Both the position numbers and the translations under genes were made by a program. The notes under the pieces were generated by a model. It was not told the DNA's origin and did not search any database. It saw only the letters and a program-made list of their open reading frames with translations. DNA of 64,000 bases, taken from positions 8,449,501 through 8,513,500 of the forward strand of contig QCXZ01000042.1 in assembly GCA_025024175.1 (NCBI GenBank). The letters are read 5' to 3'. Below are positions 36,355 through 46,910 of this stretch, in pieces (the stretch's first letter is position 1; each line of letters begins with the position of its first letter). The DNA comes from Rhyzopertha dominica (Eukaryota; Arthropoda; Insecta; Coleoptera; Bostrichidae).

Positions 36355-36765
36355 ACATGTCATCAGCAGTTGCATATCGGAATGATATTTTCCTAACTAT
36401 GGAAACTTGCTAATGTGGTGCTGTTGNCAAAAANTAAGGATCCAACAGAGTTCTCGCAGCTACGTTCTGTTAGTGTGCTNCCTGTGTTATCTAAGGCTTA
36501 TGAGAGAGTTACTGATCTTCAGCATAAACACTTTTTATCCGATAATAGTTCTTTACCCTGCAAACAATCTGGATCTCAATCAGCATTCAGTTGCGCCTTA
36601 AACATGATTAATCACAGGCTGCTATTGTCTATATTACTGACATTATATTGTTTTTTTTTGCAAAACCCTATTAAATTAATACCATTTTTTTGTCTGATAG
36701 GGTACCAAGTGTGATGGTCGATAGTGTTGTTATCACAGTCTCGCGCAGTTAAATGTCGTGATATA
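36355..36765 (+). pseudogene. LINE reverse transcriptase fragment (fingers/palm)
   Basis: The plus strand reads WKLANVVLL, then KDPTEFSQLRSVSV, PVLSKAYERV and HFLSDNSSLPCKQSGSQSAF in one frame (about 36400-36600), then INHRLLLSIL, NPIKLI and, after a shift, DRVPSVMVDSVV near 36698-36740. This is the N-terminal RT order of jockey/CR1-type LINEs (P-K---P--F--LRPIS-LP-LSK--ER, then the Q-GFR block). Four Ns lie at 36352-36480. Catalytic YADD is not recovered. It is a decayed fragment. Confidence 0.75.
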
Positions 36766-39000
36766 ATGGATAAATCTTTAACAGTTGTCAATAGGCATTG
36801 GGAATCTATAAGATATGAAAAGTACATATGGTTCTGCCAGAAATGAGAAAGACTTTTAAGTTCAAGGTTGACTAAATGCAGCTAATGAGCAATTATGGCT
36901 AGCTTGTAGATATTTAACACGTTATAAAAAATGCTGGTGAATGAACTTTAAATTGTTTCGGTGCAGATGCCATTTCGTTTTTTCACAAAAGTAAGGATAT
37001 CTCTAGAACAGCTGACTTTAGATATAGATAAACTTCAGCAAACTCATCCTTAAATTTACCGTAGATATAAAAAAGATGGCGTTCCACTCAAAATAAGGAA
37101 GTTATTGGTTACTTCCGGTATAACTGGAAACTACAGCAGTTTGAGAATATTTTAGTTCGACTGGTATCATTCGATTCAGTTAGTGTGCCAACCAATTCTT
37201 ATTTTCCCAGATACTTCTAGCTAAGGATTTTGGTTGGATTTCCTTTGTAACTTCTATATATCAGACCAATCAGCATCCGTCAATACAATCAAGATACTTC
37301 CCCAAGGCAGTCAATGCATATTATGGCCCAATTATGGCATAATGGCAAAGTACCGCAGCTTGCGTTGCAGGCGTTGCGCAACACGCAAATAAAAAAACTC
37401 GTAATTCTTTCCTTACTCCCTCTGGCAAAACTGCTTTATTATATTTTTACATGTATGCATTTAGACTTTGCATATTATAATAATAGGTATTACACTTTAA
37501 CTTTTTTATGTCGTTTTACGTTATCATGTAAATGCGCTGGTACAAGTTCTAGAATAAATAAATTAGCAAGTAACAGGTATTCTGCTCCAAGCGCAGATCA
37601 AGTGATATAAATGGCATAGTATGGTGCGTTTGAATGACAGATTGTGTTATGAAAGTGTCCACCCACTGTCAGTTTTGTTTGTTCTAAACATTTTCGCAAA
37701 AGCTTTCGCATGTGTGGGCTTTTGCTGTAAAAAATTTGTTTGGACAGCAACTTGTGGGAAGACATATCAAACCGGACAACTTTTAACACACACAGTTTCA
37801 ATCGGGTCTTTTTTTATTTATTATTATTTATTAGTTTCTGCAGCTTACAATTCAGAGACCTTGAATCTGATTTGTCTTTGACAAAATGTTCATATACTTA
37901 TATATTACTAAACTTTTGCATAATTACCATCAAACAACACTTTATTATTGTAAATATGGTTATTTGAGTATGACAACCCTACATATATACGTATTTTTTG
38001 ACTACTTCACTACCTGCATAGTATATTTAACCTTACTCTGATTACCCCGCATGGTTTGTTTTTGTATTACTATAGAAGCCTGTGCAAATTATTTTTAAAG
38101 TACCTATAAATAGCATTTCTAATTTGAATAAATACGGGAAGTTCCAAATTTTTAACGCCTGCTATTTACTGACAAGTAGAACTAATACTGAAATTATTTC
38201 TTGTTTGATTTGATGTAGTAGGAAAACAGAATTATAAATTGAATTTTTAGATAATTTGCCGTACAGATCTAATTCTGCGGCAAACAAACGTATGAAGAAG
38301 CTTAATTAAAAAAATAACCATGATATTGTTTCCAGAGTCATAAAAATCCTACTGACCAATATTGACCAATGATTCAATTATTTTGTCTTAGGTAGGGCGT
38401 TAATTTATTAATTTATATTATGATAGATCAGTACAAAGAAAGTAAATATCTGATCTGGCCTTTGGCGGCCATTCACCCATGTTACTATAATGCCTCGGAT
38501 TCGTAGAGCGATCTGTGACACCATCATAAATCGAAGAAAACTGTAATACAATAATACGAATTAGACGTGTGTTTCAAACAAAATTTGTAAAAAAAAAACA
38601 ACCTCAATAGACTGAAATGAAAGACGACTATTAGTTAAGTTGTAGGCATCACCATACCTTTTTTAAGATATTACAGTATTTATCGAATAAGCATTTCTGA
38701 ATTTCTAGGCAGTGGAATTTTATTTCATTATTAAATCTGCTTCTAAATTAGTGCTAATAAGTAATCTGCTCTATTCCTTCCTCCAGTAAGTCATCATGCT
38801 AAAGACTTTCTGCACATGCATTTGAATGGGGTATTAATAGTATGGAAGTAATCAATAATTTTCGTTACGTTGACTAGAAAAAAATCTATCTAAGGTAAGA
38901 AATTCCTTCAGGTAAATTAATTCCTTTAAAACAATCACAATAGTTCGATGAATCTTGTATGTTTAACGATTTCCATCAGAATTCAATTTTGCCGCCTTTC
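36766..39000. other. AT-rich DNA, no gene recognised
   Basis: Residual LINE sequence may continue to about 37000 (ADAISFFHKSKDIS in one frame). Overlapping frames at 37598-37881 on both strands have no motif. Confidence 0.4.
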
Positions 39001-39004
39001 GAAA

Positions 39005-39127
39005 AACTCTGACGATTATTTTGACCTAACAGTTATTCTCAAAAAATATCAAAGTTATACAGAGCCCAGATGTATAAGTTTGATACCCTTTGAGAATGAC
39101 CGTTAGGTCAAAACAATCGTCAGAGTT
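39005..39127. repeat. 123-bp hairpin MITE
   Basis: The left arm AACTCTGACGATTATTTTGA… (39005-39050) and the right arm (39080-39127, ending …CAATCGTCAGAGTT) are inverted copies sharing GACCTAAC-GT-ATTCTCAAA and TATCAAA. Nearly the whole element is stem. There is no coding capacity and no clear TSD. Confidence 0.65.
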
Positions 39128-39214
39128 ATGTGCTAAATCTTGTGAATAAGGCACATTAACCATTTCAAGTAAATTCTCAGCCAGGACAAAGCAAATTTAA
39201 GTTGACTTAGCCTT

Positions 39215-39644
39215 ATATACAAGGGCTTTCGGAAAAATTAAAGAGGATGCTTAGAAAACATGATATTTTAGTTGTTGATAGTACATAATAATTTAGATAA
39301 AGTTCTACTAAAGATAAAGTACATTTAGAGAGTGAAGGTGCTTACAAAATTACTTGTTCTTGCGGCAAGTGTTACATAGGTCAAACTAAAAGAAAAGTAG
39401 GTACGCGTTTGAAAAAATACATACGTGCTGCTAGGCTGCAACAGATAGATAAATCTTCCGTAGCTGAACACTCATATTTGACTAAACACATGATTGACTT
39501 TGATAAAACAAAAATTTTAGATAGAAAAAATATTAACACAAACGTCTAATAAAAGAAGCTATAGAAATTTGTAGGAATACTAATACTTTTAATAGGGATT
39601 GTAGAAATTATGAGTCAGGTGACATTTGGAAGGCTATTTTGTAG
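39215..39644 (+). pseudogene. Penelope-like element C-terminus with GIY-YIG endonuclease
   Basis: After PYIQGLSEKLKRMLRKHDIL (RT-endonuclease linker) a stop and shift occur. The next frame reads GAYKITCSCGKCYIGQTKRK with the paired G-x-Y and Y-I-G strands of a GIY-YIG nuclease and the CxC/C residues typical of PLEs. It is followed by the Arg-bearing VGTRLKKYIRAAR, then AEHSYLTKH (EH--motif) and FDKTKILDR. After a +1 shift the end continues as RLIKEAIEICRNTNTFNRD and SGDIWKAIL with a stop at 39642-39644. GIY-YIG catalytic residues (Tyr, Tyr, Arg, His) are visible, so only a few lesions separate it from an open frame. The RT is missing. Confidence 0.87.
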
Positions 39645-39779
39645 TTATCTTTTATCAAGTATTTCGCGTATATCTAGTAGGTAGGTAGTACCTTTTTCGT
39701 CGTTAGTTCATATTTTATCAGGTTGGCACGTTGTTTCTATGACGTCTCGCTTCCTTGGTGATTTGTTCACATTTACTGT

Positions 39780-39935
39780 TCATCGTAAAATCTTTTGTAA
39801 TCACTGTGTAATCATACTAATCCAAAAAAACAGTTATGTAATCCATGTAATCTCTAGTAAAATTCACAAATCTTTAATGATTACATAAATCTCCGTATAA
39901 TCTACTGAAATCTTATGTAATCTGTAATCAGTGGG
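39780..39935. repeat. Irregular array of TAATC-containing units
   Basis: About eight occurrences of (A/T)TAATC or its near variants (TGTAATC, TATAATC) occur with irregular spacing 140-290 bp after the PLE stop codon, plus a GATTACA in inverted sense. It could be the PLE 3' untranslated region or a degenerate satellite. Confidence 0.45.
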
Positions 39936-40190
39936 GCAGATTTTCTCTTAGTGGTTATCCCCTTGCTCCCGGATGCAAGTTGCACAATTGCACTGAAGGA
40001 AATTGATGAAACTAGCTTTGATTAAAAATTTAAAATAATTATTTGCTCCCAAAACTTAGAGTGACTAAGAAATCAGATTATCCTGGAAACAAACAGCTGT
40101 TGTTCAATACTGCCAAGCAAAAAAACGTTAATGAAACACGTTTAATGAAATGTAACTAAATAATGCTGTAAACAAAGGTAATGCCTTATA

Positions 40191-40500
40191 CTTTATTGGG
40201 TGTCGCCCCGAGGCCGCGAATAACGCAGGCAACAAACATCCGGCACAGAAACTGCAATAAAACCCTGAAATTTATTCCTGCACAGTTCCTGAAGTCGGCC
40301 TAAAAGTGCCCATTACGAAACCTGCAGCTGCCTAGTCACCCCGGAGCCAAACGGGAATCACCTGTATTACATTAATCACACCTCGCTGGCTGGAAATATA
40401 CGGCGGGAACTATATCGACCTGGTCATCACACCGTGACTATACAGTACACACTTTAATAGACGCTACATCAAAATTTTCTTAGGACTTAATGAACCATGT
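40191..40500. promoter_or_regulatory. GC-rich island with T-box, forkhead and E-box-like sites (candidate cis-element)
   Basis: A CpG-rich block with CAACAAACATC (forkhead-like), CAGCTG (E-box) and AATCACACCTCG (T-box half-site TCACACCT). Flanks are AT-rich. The clustering of recognisable sites in a G+C-richer block favours an enhancer, but no conservation data are available. Confidence 0.32.
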
Positions 40501-41110
40501 CGCATAAACGTATATCATGCACGGTGAGTGCTGGCCGGTGCCTGCAGTAGAAATTCAGAAGTTACTCAATTTATTGGCAACAGCTGTCAACGTAATTAAA
40601 GCAAAGCAAATGAAGAGAAACACGAAAAATGCATTTATCTCACTTATTGCAGAGCTATTTTCTGCGTCTTTAAATGTTGCCTGTTGCCGTGGGGCTCTCA
40701 CCTCAAAAGGTCTTCGTCAAATCCAAATAATTAAAGAATTAAGGGTTTGTACAAGTAATTCTGTAAAAGCATTCAGAAATAACTGAAATTTTGTGAATTA
40801 CACTGCTTTAAGTATGTAGGCATTCACCATATGCACGTCTTCTCTCAGACCACAAAAAAAGACATACGAGGGTCATGTCATAATTCCTACTCATATCAAG
40901 CTGGCGCTGAACTGGCAATGGTGAAAAAACAAGTGCTGTCAAATTATAAAAGCCTCTCATTGGTACATCACTTAGCTATATATAGAGTGGGGGTAGTTCA
41001 CTCAGTTTATGTATAAAAATTATCAAATCGGGGTAGTTTGGTGTAATGTAACGTGTCACTGTAACAGATTAATGTACGGTTGCCCAAATTCACGGTGCGT
41101 TACAAGAAGC
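40501..41110. other. No gene recognised
   Basis: The 89-codon open frame at 40517-40786 and the frame at 40831-41016 have no motif I recognise. Confidence 0.4.
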
Positions 41111-41118
41111 TTTCCAAG

Positions 41119-42184
41119 CAGTAGCGGATCCAGGGGGGGGGCTAAGGGGCTTAAAAAATGAACCAATATTATCTAGAAACAATGTTAGCGACTTATCATC
41201 GTCAACTTTAAGTTATTCCGGTAGGTACATCCTTCTGATTGTTTTATATGTAGTTAAGTAACTACATAATTAGTCGACTTTGTTATTTTTATTCGGTTGA
41301 GTTCGTAATTTTTCGGGGTCGATGTTGTATTGGGTGTGGGTGGTGGGTGGCTATAGATTGAACTCTGGGTGTGTGTGGACTTCCTACTCTATGATCCCTG
41401 TCTGTCCTACAGAGGACAGCGTGAGGTAATTAATAACCTCAAGTTTGATAATGAGAAAAAATAACAGCTATATACTATATTTAGCTGCTGAAATTAACGT
41501 TCTAACAGTCAGGAAGAGTTTTGTGCAAAACAACCCCGACAAAGCTGAAATAATTGCAATGTAAAATGTAAACAATTTCACATGACTGAAAACGCGGCAG
41601 GGGCGTCGAAATCGCGTTCTGATTTCAAGCGCCAGCCGAGATCTGTCACACTGCCAGGCATTCCCACATCTTGTATTGACTATTTCAATGTTATTTGGGT
41701 ATTTTGCCGCAGTGTGTGTATAGTTTTTCCTCTCGTTTGATTACTGTGCACCATTTTTTCTAGATATCTTCCATTTTGAGCACAGCAAAATAAATTTGGT
41801 TTGGAATGCAAAACCACATACTTTTACACATTGCTAACGACACACAATTTTTTTGTATTTCCGCTTTGAGAAGAATGTTCGGCAATCATATTAAATTACT
41901 ATCCCTCACAAAGAAACGACTCCACGAAAACGGCCTACATAGATGCATCAGAATCAGACTATTCGCACGAGATCACAAACGCGCGACAATCTAGAATGAA
42001 ACATGCCGTCACACGCCGTTTTTAGAGGACATGATTAAATGGAATTTTCAATTTAAATTTAATTTGAAACGGTAATTTGTTTCTATAGCTGTATTAATTA
42101 AGTATAGCTTATACATGTAAAAAAACAATTTCTCCAATGGGTCAAGCCCCTCCCCCCCCAACCAAGATCCTGGATCCGCCACTG
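41119..42184. mobile_element. Non-autonomous hAT-like element with an 8-bp TSD
   Basis: The left end CAGTAGCGGATCCAGGGGGG and the right end, read on the other strand, CAGTGGCGGATCCAGGATCT are terminal inverted repeats. The subterminal G-runs followed by AGGGGCTT also match. TTTCCAAG (41111-41118) and TTTCCAGG (42185-42192) are an 8-bp target duplication with one mismatch, as expected of hAT. The 1066-bp interior encodes no recognisable transposase (frame 41806-41994 has no motif), so it depends on another element. Confidence 0.85.
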
Positions 42185-42192
42185 TTTCCAGG

Positions 42193-42830
42193 AGTCGTGT
42201 GTGGATAGTTCAACAACAACTTGATGAAGTAAGCGTTACAGAGCGTTGGACTAGTGCTAAAAACGACGACAGAAGTTGGAGACCTCATCACAGATTAAAA
42301 CAGATGCGACACTTCGAGCGGTTCCTTTGAAGTTTCGAGAGTCAGACGATTGACCTTCAACGTCAAATCCCTTTAAATGGGTTTGCTAATAACGCGCTAA
42401 ATACTAATAAATACTTCGCCGACAGCAGTCAAATTTTCAGTCGGTGGCGTTCGCTGGACCTTTAAATTGGTTTGTTCCCTATCTCTGTTTTGAAAATGAT
42501 ATCCCTCTCCAAGTGTCGCACCTGTATTAATTTGTAACCTCATACTGCTACCGACAACATTTTACCACCATTATGGCTACAATAATGGCATAATACCGCA
42601 TGGACAAACTAGCAATAGACAATATATCAAAAGACAAATTTATTTGTCTTCTTTCTCGAAAATTTAAATGGATGATCCGTTTATACTTCACATCGTAATT
42701 TATAGTAAGTGATTAGGCATGCATTAACATAAAAAGAATTTGTAATCTTTTATGTGCAAATAATTACGTACAGGTTTTCAATTGGTCTATTATGCTTTCA
42801 TTTCAACTTAATTCGGTAACCACAAAACCG
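42193..42830. other. No gene recognised
   Basis: Mixed composition; no repeat end, domain or RNA is recognisable. Confidence 0.45.
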
Positions 42831-43110
42831 TCCATTCATAACCTCTACAGACTCAACTGGACTTCTTCATAGAGCGCGTGACAAAAAAGAAACACCCGGC
42901 CTTTTGTCCAGTCCAGAATCAACACAATGCGAAGAGAAAGCGGCGAGATGCGTTTTTTCGCGATACAGCGCCGATATGATCAATAAATTAGATGTGCGCT
43001 TTTGTGCACACAAACTGGTTGCACATTGTTCGTCGACTGCCCGCTGTTCGACGATATTCTGAAATGCCCGCAGATTTCTAAGCGATGAAATGTATATTAT
43101 AATGCAACTC
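42831..43110. promoter_or_regulatory. GC-richer block (candidate cis-element)
   Basis: CpG-bearing sequence including an ACAATGCG Sox-like core and a partly symmetric stretch GTGCGCTTTTGTGCACAC. No coding signature. Confidence 0.22.
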
Positions 43111-44105
43111 CTTAAAATACCAGGAGTTTCTATTCCTGCTTATGCAAATCCCGCGCATGCAATTATCACGCATCGTAGATTGATTTATCGTCCAAGATAA
43201 CGCCAAAAAAGCATGAGGTATGTCTCATGATTATGGCTAGAAATTTATATTACGGTAGGAAATACCGCTCCTGGATATAGGATAGCACTAAATTCCTCGG
43301 CTTTCAATGCAAATGGACTCTAAAATACAATACACCAAATGCCCTCGCTGTCGTGTTGACCATTGTTGACATGCTTCCTGTTCTTCTCATGGAATGAACA
43401 GAATTCAATAGGAAGTAGGCAAGAATGCCGGTATTTAGCTCTCTTACACGCGACCAACAAAATACTTACGTATTTTTAAGTTCTGAACTAGGAATCATTG
43501 TAGCTTAAAAGACAATCGGACAGTAACAAAACGATGAATAAATGATATACAGAAGGTATTTTACAGTGTCCAGGATGTCGTGAAACGCCCTAAATACGCG
43601 CCTATCATATTCTTTTTCACTCATTTAGCATAAAGGATGGGGGATCTCCATCCAGAAACCAATTATTCCTAAACGCAAGAAAAACTCACACTAACACACG
43701 ATATAAAACATTTTATTTGTTAATTTGTATAAGTAAAGGTATACATTGCTACTTATCTACTATAAGATACGCTGCATCAATCAGTATTATTTATATGAAC
43801 CATAAATTGATCTTTAAAATCGTAGAATACAAATTAATAGTACATGTAATATCATTCCACAGCATCTACCAAAATGCACAGATTAGCTTTATTACATGCA
43901 GTCAAAACTCTTTAGTAATCGCTCAATTTTTTTTTAGAAAATGTGGTATACATAAATAAATACCTTTACAAAATTTGAATAATTCTTATAAAAATTGAGA
44001 GATGGCATGTGGAAGTTGTTCTTTGCGTTAGGATTTGTTAACATAACGTTTGATAGAACATATACAATGTCAAAACAAAGGTTTACACAAGTTTATAGCT
44101 TCTAA
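43111..44105. other. No gene recognised
   Basis: Frame 43717-43959 (80 codons) is hydrophobic but has no family signature. Confidence 0.4.
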
Positions 44106-44120
44106 TCTTTCATTTCGAGA

Positions 44121-44576
44121 TTGACTCCTGAAGAACGTGTTGGCGTGTTTTTGTTAATTAATACTAAAACCCCTCGACTTTACTTGTGTGTGTATAAAGA
44201 AAATTACAACCGGCAGTTTTTTAGTGAAAAACCTGATATTGCGGTGGATAGAATACGATTATTACGGATGTTTAAAGAGGTAAAAGCAAACAATATATTC
44301 AACTATTATTCCCTGGACGAAACGAAGAGAAATAAAGGTGCACTTAGATCATTAATGAACAGTGATAAGAAAAGACACATCATTTTACAACCAGGAGTAG
44401 AAGGCAGGTATGTGAAAAGTAAAAATTAAGATACGATTTTGCTTTTGTGTCTCAAGAACAAATCGGAAGATTATCGTTATAATATGGACCCCACACTATT
44501 TAAAAAATGGGTTCAAGAAAACTGCCACACTGCTGGAAGAACTGACAGGTATTTTTACAGACAATATTTCATATAA
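44121..44576 (+). pseudogene. DDE transposase pseudogene (insect IS630/Tc1-mariner-related)
   Basis: One frame reads FSEKPDIAVDRIRLLRMFKE, NNIFNYYSLDETKRNK, KRHIILQPGVEGRYV, a stop at 44427-44429, then in the same frame NKSEDYRYNMDPTLFKKWVQ and a second stop at 44574-44576. In related insect transposases the order is EKP-I---R--FLR, YLDET (first catalytic Asp), KR-IILHAG---GF, DYH--M----F-KW. The match in order and spacing is clear. The YLDET box survives as SLDET, the second Asp (MDNA-YH block) is missing, and a typical stretch after DET is altered. No TIRs were seen. Confidence 0.72.
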
Positions 44577-45085
44577 TTCCGAACTAACTAAAAAAGCCTT
44601 TTTAAATTAACCCAAAAGAAAGATAACAAGTTTTAATATATCATCGAATAAATCGGTCACTTTCAGTTATCTTATGTACCTAATTCTAATGTCGTACTTT
44701 TCCAACTTTTATGTTTTCCTGAAACTAGCTTAATTATTACTGTCCATAGGAGTTGTATCGGGACACATGACTGGTTAGATGTTAACTTTCTCGTTTTTTT
44801 CAGTACAATTTTAATAACTGTAAATAATTCAGGTCTAGGATTTCTTTTAAGTATAGTTAAAAAACATATTATTTATCAACGATTATAAGTAGTTTATTGA
44901 GTTTGCAGGTCAATATATTTTAAAAAAAGTATTGCCAGCTTTGATCAGGAATCGAATCAGGAACCATTAAGATTTTAGGTCTAGGTGACATATAGGTATA
45001 TGCCGAAGCTGACAAACCTTTTTCAAAAATATATTATCCTGCCAACCCAATAAACTACTTCCTATAATCATCATTAATACACTGC
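44577..45085. other. AT-rich DNA, possible SINE-like B-box
   Basis: On the minus strand near 44950, GGTTCCTGATTCGATTCCTG contains a weak tRNA-like B-box (GATTCGATTCC). No A-box, tail or TSD was found, so no SINE is called. Confidence 0.3.
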
Positions 45086-45089
45086 TATC

Positions 45090-46170
45090 AGGCTTTAGAC
45101 CTCTCCACGGCTTTAATTCGTATAACTAATAGTATTTTTAGATTTAAAGGGACAATTCACAAGTTTGATTCTTTTTGACTATAGTGGAGCGTTTGACACC
45201 CTTAACCATTCCATTTTGTGCAGTAAATTGGAATATTTTGGGTTAGACATTGGTTAATGATATGTCCTTATCAACTTGAGTATCATATGGAGCCCCACAA
45301 GGTTCACATTTGGGACCGCTATTGTTTTCTTTATATATTGCTGATTTCTCACAGCACTTGAGGCACTGCAGCATTCACCACTACGCAGATGATACCCAGT
45401 TATGGTGCGATTTCAGGGAGCCTGATTGCTGAACAGTGTATTCATACCAACTTGCAAATAGTCAGTCATACAGGAATCTGGTGCTGCACATAGATAAAGA
45501 TCTACGATTTGCGCGACAGGTAAGCAACTTCCGGCAGTTCTCATTTCTAACTCTACAACAACTTTATCTTCACATGTACTTAATGAATTCGGATATAAAG
45601 TTGAAATTATGTAATTCGTTGATCATCTGACGGTTATCATATTGTGATTCCGTTTATGGACACTAGATTACAATGGATTCAGAACTCAAGCATTAGATTT
45701 GCCTATGACATTAGAAAATATAATCGCGGTATATCATGCAGCTTACATAGCTCAAAAGATCTAAAAACGCGTCTGCAGTACTTACTATTTTTGGTACCTA
45801 CATAAAATTATAACCAGCAAAATTCCAAAATGTATAAGTAATAATTTTTGTTTACTCCACAGACAGTATAACAGATTGTCAATTGATTTGAAAGAGGAAG
45901 ACACCGACATGAGTGTCGAAACGTCAAGGTCAAGTAAGCAACGTGGGAACCAACCCGGAAAACAACATGTCATTGATTTGAAAGAGTTGTGATTGGTAAA
46001 TTTTAAAGCTTTTGACTGAAGACAGTGTTCTCGCGTTCCATGTGGTCCATATGAATTACGCAGTTCTAACTTCAGTGGAAGTTCACTGAAAAGGTTCAAG
46101 TGAAATTTCGGTAAGGAGAATATCCTCCGGTTAATCCAACCAGATATCAAGAAGTAGCCTTGTTCTTATC
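45090..46170 (+). pseudogene. Jockey/CR1-like LINE fragment, split by a 75-bp insertion
   Basis: FTSLILFDYSGAFDTLNHSI (RT motif A, 45155-45215) is followed by a shift and VSYGAPQGSHLGPLLFSLYI (45279-45340), then HYADDTQLW with YADD at 45382-45393. Further on are LVLHIDKDLRFARQVSN and LYLHMYLMNSDIKLKLCNSL (45475-45630), IQNSSIRFAYDIRKYN (about 45670-45720) and, after the insertion at 45897-45971, LRSSNFSGSSLKRFK with NFGKENILRLIQ to about 46140. The order is that of the RT and C-terminal region of jockey-type elements. Several stops and shifts make it inactive. Confidence 0.85.
45897..45971 (+). mobile_element. 75-bp Penelope-tail-like insertion with a 15-bp TSD
   Basis: A perfect 15-bp direct repeat ATTGATTTGAAAGAG (45882-45896, 45972-45986) flanks the insert. 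The insert is nearly identical to the last 75 bp of the 28825-28973 element and ends …AAAACAACATGTC like it. It begins at GAAGACACCGACATGAGTGT, so it is a more severely 5'-truncated copy. Removing it and one TSD restores continuous LINE sequence. Confidence 0.8.
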
Positions 46171-46178
46171 TTTATCTA

Positions 46179-46203
46179 CTGAAGACAGCTTAGCTGCTGA
46201 AAT
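46179..46203 (+). repeat. Stem-loop at the LINE 3' end
   Basis: CTGAAGACAGCTTAGCTGCT followed by GAAAT shares its core (CAGCTTAGCTG) with the hairpins at 5182-5206 and 5307-5334. Confidence 0.45.
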
Positions 46204-46480
46204 ATGTGTATAGATCATTTTAACTTCTAATATTGTGGTTGGGGTTATTTTATATTGTTTCGATTAGTACATCGATTTGGCTAAAAATGACAAAAATCTA
46301 TATTTTTATATTTAAAAAAAATAAGTAATCCAAAGTTTATTTTATTTAAATGAAGGATGTCTTGAGTCTATGCATGTCACACAAATCCATTCATTATTAC
46401 TTACTCGTGATTTCGTCTACCACGACTACCGTGTATCTCCCTGAATAAATGTCCAGACGATTGTTTCAATTTTCACAATG
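46204..46480. other. AT-rich DNA, nothing recognised
   Basis: Probably includes LINE 3' untranslated sequence with an A-rich run near 46310-46325. Confidence 0.4.
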
Positions 46481-46910
46481 TATTGCTGGGCCCGCACCTT
46501 CTCGTACGATAAAGCAACACCCACTGTGCGGTTTGAATAATGGTCCCGAGTGTGACAATTATGTCGTATTCAAGTAATAATTCATAAAATCAAATGTCAT
46601 TACAATACATAATAATATAACAATAAACCATTGTAGCCGTCATACGGGAGTAACGTATGCTTATGGTGCGATAATGGTCAATTCCGGGTATAGCCATGCT
46701 GGCTTCATTATTCATGGTAAGTGACTACCTACCAGGGGTGTGCAGTATTTATTGTATGCAGCGTAATAGATTTGTTTCCGTAACAACTGTGATTATTAAT
46801 TGATTGTATGCTAATCGTAATAATTTCATTATTCTAAATTTAGAAGCTAGTAATCAATTATAGCACGCAATAATTACAACCGTATAAATATAGCTTACAG
46901 CAAGGCTTGT
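46481..46910. promoter_or_regulatory. Homeodomain/POU-type site cluster (candidate enhancer)
   Basis: Within 430 bp are TTTATTG, ATTAATTGATTG, ATGCTAAT (POU octamer-like), GTAATAATTT, TAATCAATTA and GCAATAATTAC, preceded by a CpG-containing stretch at 46481-46740. The density of TAAT/ATTA cores exceeds that of neighbouring AT-rich DNA by eye, though AT content makes some chance matches certain. Confidence 0.33.

Noticed and set aside
44930..45000. tRNA-derived SINE on the minus strand
   Set aside because: A B-box-like GATTCGATTCC is present, but there is no A-box, no tail and no TSD.
45785..46150. 121-codon minus-strand open frame
   Set aside because: It is antisense to the plus-strand LINE remnant and spans the 75-bp insertion with its TSDs, so it is a shadow.
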